Positions 16,084-24,490 of a DNA stretch of 64,000 nt are shown here, piece by piece (the first letter of the stretch is position 1; each line of letters begins with the position of its first letter). The position numbers were made by a program, and so were the translations under genes. The notes under the pieces were generated by a model. That model saw only the letters and a list, made by a program, of their open reading frames with translations. It was not told where the DNA came from and searched no databases. The stretch spans positions 310,001 to 374,000 of the forward strand of contig CAVTBY010000002.1 in NCBI GenBank assembly GCA_963733085.1. Reading direction: 5' to 3'. This stretch comes from Desertimonas sp963733085. Lineage in GTDB: Bacteria > Actinomycetota > Acidimicrobiia > Acidimicrobiales > Ilumatobacteraceae.

Positions 16084-17141
16084 GAGACGCGCACCCGCGG
16101 GTCGAAGACGGTGTACAAGAGGTCGGTGATCAGGTTGACGAACACGAACGAGATGCCGACGATCAGGGCAAAGCCCTGCACGACGGCGTAATCGCGCGCT
16201 GTGATCGCGTCGGCCAGCGTCTTTCCGACGCCGGTGAGCGAGAAAATGGTTTCGGTGAGGATCGCCCCACCGAACAGCGCACCGAGGGAGAGTCCGATGA
16301 CGGTGACGACGGGAAGCAGGGCGCTGCGTAGCGCGTGACTGCGCACGACCTTGAGTTCCCCGAAGCCCTTGGCCCGAGCTGTGCGCACGTAGTCCTGACC
16401 GAGCACGTCGAGCAGGCTCGACCGAGTCATCCTGGCGATGATCGCCAACGGGATCGTGCCGACGGCAATCGCCGGGAGAATGAGATGCTGGGTCGCGTCG
16501 ACGACGAGCCCCCAGTTCCACTGCAGCAGCCCGTTGAGCACTTCGAAGTTCGAGATGAACTGGAGCACTCCGTTTTCGCTCCATCCCCACTGCTCGTAGA
16601 ACGGCGTGGCGACGACGCCGGGAGACAGACGGCCCGAGGGTGGCAGGGCGAAGAACGTATCCTTGAGAGTCACGGCGAAGAGGTATTGCAGCACGAGGCC
16701 GAGCACGAAGATCGGCATCGACACCCCGGCGTTGGCCACCACCATCGTGCCGACATCCGCCGCCGAGTTGCGCTTGTAGGCGGCGATCACTCCGAGCGGG
16801 ATACCGACGATGATGGCGAGTGTCAGGGCGAAGATCGACAACTCGATCGTCGTCGGCAGGCGCTCGATGAGGATCTCGGCGACCGACCGACTTTGCGAGA
16901 CGGACTCGCCGAGATCACCCTGGAGGAGGTTGCCGAGATACTTGAAGAACTGCACCCAGATCGGCTGGTCGAGTCCCTCGCGTTCGTTGAACGCCTCGCA
17001 AGCCTGTGGGGTTGCTCGTTCCTGGAGGGCGGCGACGCACGGATCGCCGGGAATCACCCTGGCCAGGATGAACACGGCGAGGACGATGCCGAACAGGACA
17101 GGGATCGACGAGACCAGCCGGTGGAGGACGAATCGGGTCAT
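16080..17141 (-). CDS. Peptide-type ABC transporter permease (DppB/OppB type)
   Basis: A 353-residue permease with about six TM segments. It begins with the typical TM1 (FVLHRLVSSIPVLFGIVLAV) and has the EAA loop YVRTARAKGFGELKVVRSHA. Between TM1 and TM2 it carries a Cys-containing external loop (GDPCVAALQERATPQACEAF). It follows the binding-protein gene after a strong hairpin and overlaps the next permease by 4 bases. Confidence 0.93.
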   Translation of the reverse strand: MTRFVLHRLVSSIPVLFGIVLAVFILARVIPGDPCVAALQERATPQACEAFNEREGLDQPIWVQFFKYLGNLLQGDLGESVSQSRSVAEILIERLPTTIELSIFALTLAIIVGIPLGVIAAYKRNSAADVGTMVVANAGVSMPIFVLGLVLQYLFAVTLKDTFFALPPSGRLSPGVVATPFYEQWGWSENGVLQFISNFEVLNGLLQWNWGLVVDATQHLILPAIAVGTIPLAIIARMTRSSLLDVLGQDYVRTARAKGFGELKVVRSHALRSALLPVVTVIGLSLGALFGGAILTETIFSLTGVGKTLADAITARDYAVVQGFALIVGISFVFVNLITDLLYTVFDPRVRVS

Positions 17142-17148
17142 GGAACGA

Positions 17149-17178
17149 ATCGGGGGCGGGCCGTGGCCCGCCCCCGAT
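17149..17178 (-). terminator. Strong hairpin between binding protein and permease genes
   Basis: ATCGGGGGCGGGCC and GGCCCGCCCCCGAT (17149-17178) form a near-perfect 12-14 bp stem with a tiny loop. It lies in the 57 bases between the binding protein stop and the permease start. Such hairpins commonly lower downstream expression or protect the upstream message, so the binding protein exceeds the membrane parts. Confidence 0.6.
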
Positions 17179-17198
17179 GCTCAAACGAGTCCTTTGGT

Positions 17199-19007
17199 TC
17201 AGCCCTCAGCGGGCGGCGGTGGGTTGAGGAAGCCCCCGAACAGGGCACCCCAGTACTCGAAGTTGCCGGTGCGGCCGACGTGGCGGGGATCCGCCGCGTC
17301 CCACTGCACGCGGTAGCTCTCGACGACGTCATTCGCCTCGAACGTCGAACCGTCGTGGAAGGTCACCCCTTCACGCAACTGGAACGTCCACACGGTGAAG
17401 TCCTCGTTCGACTCCCAACTCTCGGCGAGCGACGGGATCGACTCGGTGCCGCCGACCTCGTAGGCGAGCAGCGACTCGCTGATCTGCTCGCAGACTCGCA
17501 GCGACTCACCGTCGGTCTCGTCGCCACAGTACAGGCCACCCGGCTCGCCGTTCTGGACGAACACGAACTGGTCCTGACCCTCGACACCCATCACCGCCAG
17601 CGCCTCGTTGCTGAGCGGGCTGGCGTGGGCGCCGGTGACGCTTGCCTTGTAGGCGACGGCCGAGCCGCCGTAAGCGATCGGCACCATCGGGATGTTCTCC
17701 TGAAGCAGCGGGTTGATCGTGGCGTACAGCTCGAGACGGGCGTCGGGGTCCGTGGTCGCGCCCGCTTCGGCAATGATCTCGTGGACTGCCGGGATCCCGG
17801 TGCCGAACTGGAGCTGCTCCGGGCCGAAGTGGTAGTCGAAGAAGTTCGATGGATCCGGGAAGTCGGCACCCCAGCCGAGCAGGTAGAACGGCACGTCGCC
17901 GGCGGCAGTGTTGTCGAGGAACGTGGTCGACTCCTGCAGGTCGAGCGTCACGTTGATACCGATGTCGGCGAGCTGGGCCTGGATGTCGGTGGCGATCGGC
18001 GTCGGCTGGGGCAGGTATCCCCTCGCTTCCTCGCGATAGCTCATCGTCACGTCGAGTCCGTCGGGATAGGCCTCGGCGAGCATCGCCGTAGCGGCCTCGG
18101 GGTCGTAGGTGAAATCGACGAAACTGTCGTCATAGCCCGGGATGCTCGGCGGCAGGAACTGCGTGGCCGCTTGCGAACCACCTGGATAGAAGTTGTCGAT
18201 CAGCCGCTGGCGGTCGATGCCCAAGGCGATCGCCTCACGCACGATCGGGTCGTCGAACGGAGCCATGTCGACGTTGAAGCCGACGTAGAACACGTTCGTA
18301 GCGTCGCGTGGGATGAGCTGCAAGTCGGCGTTGCCCTCGATGCGCGGGAAGTCGTCGGTGCCGACATTGTCGATGCCGTCCGCCGCTCCCGATTCGAGTT
18401 GGACGAGGCGCTGGGCGCCCTCCGGGTTCCACTGGAACACAGCGGTCGACGAGAGCGGGGCGTCGCCCCAGTAGTCGGGGTTCGCCTCGAGCACGATCTG
18501 GCTCCCGCGCTCCCACGCGCTGAGGGAGTAGGGACCAGTGCCGATCGGGGCGTTGACGAGGCCGTCGCTGTTTTCGAGGTACTCGCTCGGCGCGATCTGC
18601 AGCGACGAGAACGCCACCTTGGCCGGGATCGCCGGGTCGGGAGCGCACAGCGTCAGCACGAACGTGCTGGCGTCGGTTGCCTCGAGTTTGGCGACGTTGC
18701 TCGTGTTCGTGTCCGTGCCGCACGTCGCGCTCTCGTCGTACGAGATGAGGTCACCGGTCGGAGCCGCGCTGCCCGCCGGCTCGGTGCCGGCCGGTTCGGT
18801 GCCTGCTGGTTCGGTGCCCGCTGGAGCGGTGCTCGCCGGCGAGGTCCCTGCCGGTTCGGTGCCGGCCGGCTCCGTGCCCGCCGGTGCCGTGCTCGCCGGC
18901 TCACTGCCGGGTGGCACGCTGGTGGCGGATGCCGACGTGGCAATCGTCGATGCGATGAGTGCGACGCCGGCCAATGCGAACGTCGTCTTGCGCCAATGGC
19001 GTCTCAT
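17199..19007 (-). CDS. Family-5 solute-binding protein of the peptide ABC transporter, apparently circularly permuted
   Basis: A 602-residue secreted protein. ATG 19007 has AGGGGAG six bases upstream and is followed by a signal peptide (residues 1-28, ending SASA) and a low-complexity linker of PAGTE-like repeats (~residues 30-75). The next region matches the second half of a family-5 binding protein (LEATDASTFVLTL, IGTGPYSLSAWERG, ANPDYWGDAP, GFNVDMAPFDDPIVREAIAL, GWGADFPDPSNFF). The segment that normally opens the mature protein (SIPSLAESWESNEDFTVWTF, LREGVTFHDGSTFEANDVVE) is instead at the C-terminus. No lipobox Cys is seen. The ligand is probably a peptide or similar. Confidence 0.88.
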   Translation of the reverse strand: MRRHWRKTTFALAGVALIASTIATSASATSVPPGSEPASTAPAGTEPAGTEPAGTSPASTAPAGTEPAGTEPAGTEPAGSAAPTGDLISYDESATCGTDTNTSNVAKLEATDASTFVLTLCAPDPAIPAKVAFSSLQIAPSEYLENSDGLVNAPIGTGPYSLSAWERGSQIVLEANPDYWGDAPLSSTAVFQWNPEGAQRLVQLESGAADGIDNVGTDDFPRIEGNADLQLIPRDATNVFYVGFNVDMAPFDDPIVREAIALGIDRQRLIDNFYPGGSQAATQFLPPSIPGYDDSFVDFTYDPEAATAMLAEAYPDGLDVTMSYREEARGYLPQPTPIATDIQAQLADIGINVTLDLQESTTFLDNTAAGDVPFYLLGWGADFPDPSNFFDYHFGPEQLQFGTGIPAVHEIIAEAGATTDPDARLELYATINPLLQENIPMVPIAYGGSAVAYKASVTGAHASPLSNEALAVMGVEGQDQFVFVQNGEPGGLYCGDETDGESLRVCEQISESLLAYEVGGTESIPSLAESWESNEDFTVWTFQLREGVTFHDGSTFEANDVVESYRVQWDAADPRHVGRTGNFEYWGALFGGFLNPPPPAEG

Positions 19008-19154
19008 GTAACTCCCCTGGTTTCGTTGAATCGGTCCGCCGGCACCATTGCCGACGCGCCGTGCGGGCAGGTCCCGTCCCGCTTGGTGGGACGACTGTAC
19101 TTCGCAGGATCGGCTTCGGTTCAAACGGCTCGGTGGTCCTATCGTTCGCCCGTC

Positions 19155-20474
19155 GTGAGCCCCGAGATGCCTGGCCAGCCCCTCGGCCCGAACTACCGGA
19201 AGCTGTTCTCGGCGTCGACGATCTCCAACCTCGGCGACGGGATCAGCCTCATCGCCTACCCGTGGCTGGCGTCGGCGGTGACCCGCAATCCAGTGCTGAT
19301 TGCCCTCATCGTCGCCGCTCAGCGCATGCCCTGGCTGCTGTTCACGCTGCCGGCCGGCGTCATCACCGATCGCTACGACCGACGCCTGCTGATGGCGGGA
19401 GCCAACGCCATCCGCTTCGTGCTCACCGCGGGCGTCGCCATCGCCGTCTTCGTCCGCCGCGACGCCCTCCCGGCGCCCGACGCAGTCGACGAGATCGTCG
19501 GCACGGAGTCGCTGCTGTACGTCATGCTGCTCGTCGCCACGTTCCTGCTCGGCGTTTGCGAGGTGCTCTACGACAACAGCGCCCAGACGATCATGCCGGC
19601 ACTCGTCACCGACGCCAATCTCGAGAAGGCCAACGGGCGGCTGTACTCGGCGGAGTTGGTTGCGAACCAGTTCGTTGGGCCACCGCTAGCGGGTGTCCTG
19701 CTCGCCGTCTCGTTCGCCCTGCCGTTCGTCGTGGACGCCGGGACGTTCGCCGTGTCGGCAGCCCTCGTCGCCGCGATCACCGTGCGTCGTCGCCCACAAC
19801 CCGGAGGCGTGACGACTCGGCCGCAATGGCGGGCGGAGATCGCCGAGGGGTTCGGCTGGCTTTGGCATCACGAGGTGATCCGCACGCTGGCGCTCGCCCT
19901 CGGCGCCCTCAACCTGCTCGGCAACATCGCCTTCGCCGTGTTCGTGATCTATGCCCAGGAGGTGCTCGGCACGTCGACGACCGCCTTCGCCATCCTCAGT
20001 GCAGCGACCGCAGTCGGTGGCCTCGTCGGTGGCTGGGCCGCGTCTCGGGTGATCGGGCGACTCGGCGCCGGGACGTGCCTGTCGGTCAGTGTCGTCGTCT
20101 TGGGTGTCACCACGCTCGGGGCCGGGCTCGTGTCGTCATGGCTGTTGGTGGCGGTGCTGCTCGCGATCGGGACATTCTTCATCGTCGTCTGGAACGTCAT
20201 CACGGTCAGCTTTCGGCAGTCCGTCATCCCCGAGCACCTGCTCGGGCGCGTCAACAGCGTGTATCGATTCTTCGGGTGGGGGGCGATCCCGATCGGTGCC
20301 CTGATCGGCGGTGGGATCGTCGCCGTGCTCGACGGGCCGCTCGATCGGGAGACGGCGCTGCGCGTGCCGTGGATCGTCGCCGGCGTGCTCGAGGTCGCGA
20401 TGATCGTGGTCGTGCGCCCGCTGACGTCGGAAAGGCTGGAGTCGCTGCGCGCCGCCGGCCGCGACGAATCCTGA
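19155..20474 (+). CDS. Major facilitator superfamily transporter
   Basis: A 439-residue membrane protein with about 12 hydrophobic segments. It has the MFS loop 2-3 signature PAGVITDRYDRRLLM and resembles MFS_3-type exporters of the EntS/tetracycline-efflux kind. Start GTG 19155, with ATG 19167 as alternative; TATCGT at 19140-19145 is a possible -10 box. Divergent from the ABC operon across 147 bases. A very long upstream extension of this frame antisense to the ABC operon is not real. The substrate is unknown. Confidence 0.88.
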   Translation: MSPEMPGQPLGPNYRKLFSASTISNLGDGISLIAYPWLASAVTRNPVLIALIVAAQRMPWLLFTLPAGVITDRYDRRLLMAGANAIRFVLTAGVAIAVFVRRDALPAPDAVDEIVGTESLLYVMLLVATFLLGVCEVLYDNSAQTIMPALVTDANLEKANGRLYSAELVANQFVGPPLAGVLLAVSFALPFVVDAGTFAVSAALVAAITVRRRPQPGGVTTRPQWRAEIAEGFGWLWHHEVIRTLALALGALNLLGNIAFAVFVIYAQEVLGTSTTAFAILSAATAVGGLVGGWAASRVIGRLGAGTCLSVSVVVLGVTTLGAGLVSSWLLVAVLLAIGTFFIVVWNVITVSFRQSVIPEHLLGRVNSVYRFFGWGAIPIGALIGGGIVAVLDGPLDRETALRVPWIVAGVLEVAMIVVVRPLTSERLESLRAAGRDES

Positions 20475-20523
20475 GCGGCTCCAGCCGTTCTCGGCATCCG
20501 TGCGCAGCGTTAGCGTTTGGGCG

Positions 20524-20631
20524 GTGAGCGAGCGAGTCTTCGAGCGAGCGAATCAGAATCACGGCGCCTATAGCTCATTGGTGCACCGCCCGTCGCCCCA
20601 GGCGATCGTCCTCGTGGCCATGGTGCACCAA
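20524..20631 (+). repeat. 108 bp repeat R1, copy 1, with tRNA-like block
   Basis: This 108 bp stretch recurs at 63812-63919 with no indels and about 12 mismatches by eye. It opens with GTGAGCGAGCGAGTCTTCGA, contains GGCGCC...TAGCTCA-TTGGT, which resembles a tRNA acceptor/D-arm, and closes with an inverted pair TTGGTGCACC / GGTGCACCAA. It ends inside the first codons of the acyl-CoA dehydrogenase gene, supplying its ATG. Confidence 0.85.
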
Positions 20632-22413
20632 GGTGACTACTCCGCACCGTTGGACGACATGCGCTTCGTGCTCGGGAGCGTCACCGACCTCGCCGCCTTG
20701 AGCGAGCTTCCCGGCTACGAGCACGCCGACCCGGAGACCGTGCACGGGATCCTCGAGGAGGCGGCGCGGTTCTTCGAGGAGCAGTTCGCCCCGCTCAATC
20801 GGGTCGGCGACGTGCAGCACAGCCGACGCAACGACGACGGGTCGGTGAGCACCCCGGAGGGCTTCGGCAAGGCGTACCGGCGGTACGTGGAGGCGGGATG
20901 GCCGGCCGTGCCGTTCCCGCCGGAGTACGGCGGAGGCGGCTTTCCGTGGCTCGTCGGCATCGCCATGCAGGAGATGATGACGGCGGCGAACATGGCGTTT
21001 TCGTTGTGCCCGCTGCTGACGCAGGGGGCGATCGACATGCTCGTGCACTACGGCGACGAGTCGCAGCGCGAGACCTACCTGCCAAAGATGGTGTCCGGTG
21101 AGTGGACCGGCACGATGAACCTCACCGAGCCGCAGGCTGGTTCCGATGTCGGCGCATTGAGCACCCGAGCGGTGCCCGCCAACGACGGGACGTGGCGGAT
21201 CACCGGTCAGAAGATCTTCATCACCTACGGCGAGCACGACCTCGCCGACAACATCGTCCACCTCGTCCTCGCCCGCGTTCCTGATGCGCCGCCCGGGACG
21301 AAGGGGATCTCCTGCTTCATCGTTCCCAAGTTCCTCGTCGGCGACGACGGTGCGCCCGGCGAGCGCAACTCACTGGAATGCGTGTCGGTCGAGGACAAGA
21401 TGGGGATCAACGCCAGCCCGACGTGCGTGATGGCGTATGAGGATGCCGTCGGGTACCTGATCGGCGAGCCCAACCAGGGCATGCGCTACATGTTCCGGAT
21501 GATGAACACCGCCAGGCTGTCGGTCGGGCTGGAAGGGCTCGCGGTCGGGGACCGGGCGTACCAGCAGGCGGTCGCCTATGCCAATGATCGGGTGCAGGGT
21601 CGCCCGGCCGGAGGGTCGGCCGACTCCAAGGCGACCATCGTCGAACACGCCGACGTTCGGCGCATGCTGCTGACGATGCGGGCTCATCTCGAAGCGCTGC
21701 GCTGCATCCTCTACCTCAACGCCGAGAGCATCGATCTCGCCAAGTCCCATCCTGACGAGGCGGTACGTGCAGCACGGGGCGAGCTCGTCGACCTGCTCAC
21801 GCCGATCTCCAAGGGCTGGGGGACGGACCTCGGGGTCGAGCTGACGTCGCTCGCCGTGCAGGTCCACGGCGGGATGGGCTACGTCGAGGAGACCGGCGTC
21901 GCCCAGCACTATCGAGACATCCGCATCGCCCCGATCTATGAGGGCACCAACGGCATTCAGGCGATCGACCTCGTCGGCCGCAAGCTCGGCCTGCGCGGCG
22001 GTGGGGTGATCGCCGACTTCCTCGCCGGCATCGACGCCACTGCTGCCGAGGCGGTTGCCGCCGGGGGTGATGTCGGGGCAATCGGCGAGCGGTTGGCGGA
22101 GGCCAACGGAGCGTTCCGCTCGGCGTCGGAGTGGCTGCTGAAGCACGGCGACACTGAACCCGACAACGCCCTGGCCGGCGCCACTCCCTATCTGCGGATG
22201 GCCGGGCTGGTGACCGGCGGTTGGCTGCTCGCGCGGTCGGCTCTCGCCGCGACGGCGATGCTCGACGCCGACCACGACGGGTTCTCCGCCGAGTTCCTTG
22301 CCCAGAAGGTCGTCACCGCCCGCTTCTACGCCACCCAACTGCTCCCCCAGGCGGCCGGCTTGCTCCCGGCGATCACGGCCGGCCCTGCCGACCTGTTCGC
22401 CGCCACGTTCTGA
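20620..22413 (+). CDS. Acyl-CoA dehydrogenase (large, ~600-residue type)
   Basis: A 597-residue FAD-dependent acyl-CoA dehydrogenase with an N-terminal extension (DMRFVLGSVTDLAALS), the core (TGTMNLTEPQAGSDVGALST; GQKIFITYGEHD) and the catalytic Glu at about residue 441 (YEGTNGIQAIDLVGRKL). A C-terminal helical domain follows, as in the FadE5-like group acting on CoA thioesters. ATG 20620 is embedded in the end of repeat R1; homologues usually begin near the DYSAPLDDMRF stretch, so the repeat sets the start here. Confidence 0.93.
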   Translation: MVHQGDYSAPLDDMRFVLGSVTDLAALSELPGYEHADPETVHGILEEAARFFEEQFAPLNRVGDVQHSRRNDDGSVSTPEGFGKAYRRYVEAGWPAVPFPPEYGGGGFPWLVGIAMQEMMTAANMAFSLCPLLTQGAIDMLVHYGDESQRETYLPKMVSGEWTGTMNLTEPQAGSDVGALSTRAVPANDGTWRITGQKIFITYGEHDLADNIVHLVLARVPDAPPGTKGISCFIVPKFLVGDDGAPGERNSLECVSVEDKMGINASPTCVMAYEDAVGYLIGEPNQGMRYMFRMMNTARLSVGLEGLAVGDRAYQQAVAYANDRVQGRPAGGSADSKATIVEHADVRRMLLTMRAHLEALRCILYLNAESIDLAKSHPDEAVRAARGELVDLLTPISKGWGTDLGVELTSLAVQVHGGMGYVEETGVAQHYRDIRIAPIYEGTNGIQAIDLVGRKLGLRGGGVIADFLAGIDATAAEAVAAGGDVGAIGERLAEANGAFRSASEWLLKHGDTEPDNALAGATPYLRMAGLVTGGWLLARSALAATAMLDADHDGFSAEFLAQKVVTARFYATQLLPQAAGLLPAITAGPADLFAATF

Positions 22414-22417
22414 GCAG

Positions 22418-22466
22418 GTTTGCGTCAGCTCGATGACCGATTGTGAGTCAAACGGCTGACGCAAAT
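22418..22466. repeat. Palindromic repeat P2, copy a
   Basis: TTTGCGTCAGC (22419-22429) and GCTGACGCAAA (22455-22465) are perfect reverse complements. The right arm includes the stop codon region of the AbiEi/DUF559-like gene. Two more copies lie on the other side of that gene. Confidence 0.8.
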
Positions 22467-23386
22467 GGTTCGAGCGCCGTTGCGACCTGGACAGCGACCC
22501 ATTCGGGCTCGAGCGTCACGTGGTCGTAGGTGAACTGCAACGGCTGCTTTCCGTTCATCACCAGCGAATTGAGTCGCTCCGCGTCGCGGGCCAGCTGCGA
22601 CGGCGTGCGGTGGTAGCGGTAGCCGAGCACCTCGATGACCACTGGCGTCGACGGGAACGAGAAGTCGACACGCACGATGCGGTCCCGCGCGGTCGCGAGC
22701 ACGACCTGAGGGACAGGACGGGGCAGCCCACTGTCGGCACACAATTCGAGGAATCTCCGCTCCAACCAGCTGTGCGCGCCGCGTGTGATCTCGGTGCCCT
22801 CGATGACCGCCAGCAGCGCCGGGATGCCGTACCGCCCACTCGCCCGAAGGGCGGCGATGCGGCAGTGCAGTCTCGGCTCCGTGGTCAGCTGATCACGAAG
22901 TGCGCTGTCGAGGGCGGCGGTGAGTGGCTTCGGCCGCAACGACCGAGCAAGGTCGATGAGGTCGCGTTCAACGGTCATCGTCGGGACGCCATGCACGAGA
23001 GTGCAATCGATCGCCGGCAGTTCCGCTGTCGTGTGAATGTGATGGCCAGCTCGCTCGATCGACCGGCCGCGCGGGATCGTGACGTGGAACGGGGGCGCCA
23101 GAAAGAAACCGTCGAGCTCGTGGAGCGCAGCGGCAGTTCGCCCCGAGGCGACGGCCCTCGGGCCGCAGTCGAGGACGAGTGCGGCGAGGTCGGCGAGCGG
23201 AGTCGCCTCGATGAACGGGCTGCGCACGACGTGCACGCCGGTCTGGTGGAGGACGCCGCTCTGGACCCGGCGTCGAAGTTCACGCTTCGTCACGCCGACC
23301 AGCTCCGCCTGGTACGGCGCGATTGCTCCGTGCTGACCTGTCGCTACGTCCACCAGCCGGTGGAGCTGATCAGTCATGGACGCCAC
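22448..23386 (-). CDS. AbiEi-like winged-helix plus DUF559 (nuclease-fold) protein
   Basis: A 312-residue protein. The N-terminal ~90 residues (RLVDVATGQHGAIAPYQAEL, GVTKRELRRRVQSGVL) look like the AbiEi antitoxin-type winged helix. The middle resembles AbiEi C-terminal modules. Residues ~215-300 (VRVDFSFPSTPVVIEVLGYR) match the DUF559/Vsr-like PD-(D/E)xK fold, with Asp and Glu placed as in that active site. No partner toxin gene lies beside it. The role is unknown; defence or stand-alone antitoxin-like function is inference. It is flanked on both sides by P2 palindromes. Confidence 0.75.
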   Translation of the reverse strand: MASMTDQLHRLVDVATGQHGAIAPYQAELVGVTKRELRRRVQSGVLHQTGVHVVRSPFIEATPLADLAALVLDCGPRAVASGRTAAALHELDGFFLAPPFHVTIPRGRSIERAGHHIHTTAELPAIDCTLVHGVPTMTVERDLIDLARSLRPKPLTAALDSALRDQLTTEPRLHCRIAALRASGRYGIPALLAVIEGTEITRGAHSWLERRFLELCADSGLPRPVPQVVLATARDRIVRVDFSFPSTPVVIEVLGYRYHRTPSQLARDAERLNSLVMNGKQPLQFTYDHVTLEPEWVAVQVATALEPFASAV

Positions 23387-23437
23387 TCAAGCAGGTGGGT
23401 GCGCGCGCGCCTTCCCGGCTCACGGCTCGCCGATCAG

Positions 23438-23486
23438 GTTTGCGTCAGCCCGACGACTCACAACTGGTCGGTGGGCTGACGCAAAC
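23438..23486. repeat. Palindromic repeat P2, copy b
   Basis: GTTTGCGTCAGCCC (23438-23451) and GGGCTGACGCAAAC (23473-23486) form a perfect 14 bp inverted repeat. It lies in the divergent gap between the AbiEi/DUF559-like gene and rplM, 11 bases before copy c. Confidence 0.85.
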
Positions 23487-23497
23487 AATTCGGAGCG

Positions 23498-23546
23498 GTT
23501 TGTGTCAGGTCGATGACCGCGATCCGGTCGTCAGGCTGACGCAAAC
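23498..23546. repeat. Palindromic repeat P2, copy c
   Basis: GTTTGTGTCAGG (23498 on) pairs with GGCTGACGCAAAC (23534-23546), with an inner stem GATGACCG / CGGTCGTC. It is a direct neighbour of copy b, upstream of rplM. Confidence 0.8.
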
Positions 23547-23599
23547 AATCCCCGCGGCGATAGCCTTTCCCGGTCCAGTTTCGTAGAGGTTGTCACCGA

Positions 23600-24046
23600 A
23601 TGCCCACGTACACCCCCAAAGCCAGTGAGATCGAGCGTGCCTGGCACGTCGTCGACGCCGATGGCCTCGTGCTCGGCCGGATGGCCACCGAGGTCGCCCG
23701 CATCCTGCGCGGCAAGCACAAGACGATCTTCGCCCCGCACCTCGACACCGGCGACCACGTCGTCATCGTCAACGCCGACAAGGTCGTCCTCTCGTCGGGC
23801 AAGGCCGACCAGAAGCGGGTGTACCGCCACAGCGGCTACCCGGGCGGTATCCGCTCCAACTCGTACGCCGAGCTGCTCGCCGCCAAACCGGCCGACGCCG
23901 TCAAGCGATCCATTAGGGGGATGCTCCCGAAGGGCCCGCTCGGCCGCCAGATGCTCACCAAGCTGAAGGTCTACGCCGGCCCCACACACCCGCACAGCGC
24001 CCAATCGCCGGCGCCGCTCGACCTGTCCGCCGCCCGCGCCCGCTGA
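23600..24046 (+). CDS. rplM: 50S ribosomal protein L13
   Basis: L13 is an early-assembly large-subunit protein. The 148-residue product begins MPTYTPKASEIERAWHVVDA, then LGRMATEVARILRGKHKTIF and the GMLPKGPLGRQMLTKLKVYAG signature region. It is followed 17 bases later by rpsI, the usual pair. Its separation from truA by an accessory block is noted in the findings. Confidence 0.97.
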   Translation: MPTYTPKASEIERAWHVVDADGLVLGRMATEVARILRGKHKTIFAPHLDTGDHVVIVNADKVVLSSGKADQKRVYRHSGYPGGIRSNSYAELLAAKPADAVKRSIRGMLPKGPLGRQMLTKLKVYAGPTHPHSAQSPAPLDLSAARAR

Positions 24047-24063
24047 TCCTGGAGACGTTCGCC

Positions 24064-24453
24064 ATGGCCACCACCACCCAGACCACCGGCCGCCGCAAGG
24101 AGGCGATCGCCCGTGCCCGGCTGCGCCCGGGAACCGGCGTGCTCACCGTCAACGGCCGCCCGTTCGAGGCCTACTTCACCACTCCGGCGCACCGCATGAT
24201 CGCCAGCGAGCCGCTGCGCGTGCTCGACGCCGCCGAGCACTTCGACGTCGACACGACGATCACCGGTGGCGGCGTCAGCGGTCAGGCCGGGGCGATGCGC
24301 ATGGCGTTGGCTCGCAGCCTCGCCGCCGTCGATCCCGAGACCCGCACCACGCTCAAGAAGGCCGGTGTGCTCACGCGCGACCCGCGGAAGAAGGAGAGCA
24401 AGAAGTACGGGCTCGTCAAGGCGCGCAAGGCGAAGCAATTCACCAAGCGCTGA
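24064..24453 (+). CDS. rpsI: 30S ribosomal protein S9
   Basis: S9 contacts P-site tRNA through its C-terminal tail. The 129-residue product has GRRKEAIARARLRPGTGVL near the N-terminus, GGGVSGQAGAMRMALARSLA in the core and the conserved basic C-terminus ending FTKR. Paired with rplM. Confidence 0.97.
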   Translation: MATTTQTTGRRKEAIARARLRPGTGVLTVNGRPFEAYFTTPAHRMIASEPLRVLDAAEHFDVDTTITGGGVSGQAGAMRMALARSLAAVDPETRTTLKKAGVLTRDPRKKESKKYGLVKARKAKQFTKR

Positions 24454-24490
24454 CGTCCGTCCGCAAACCTCGGTTCCGAGGCAGCGCCAC

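Noticed and set aside
16335..19154. The upstream ~940 codons of the frame that ends in the MFS transporter
   Set aside because: Antisense to the ABC permease and binding-protein genes, with no recognisable sequence. The transporter itself begins near 19155.
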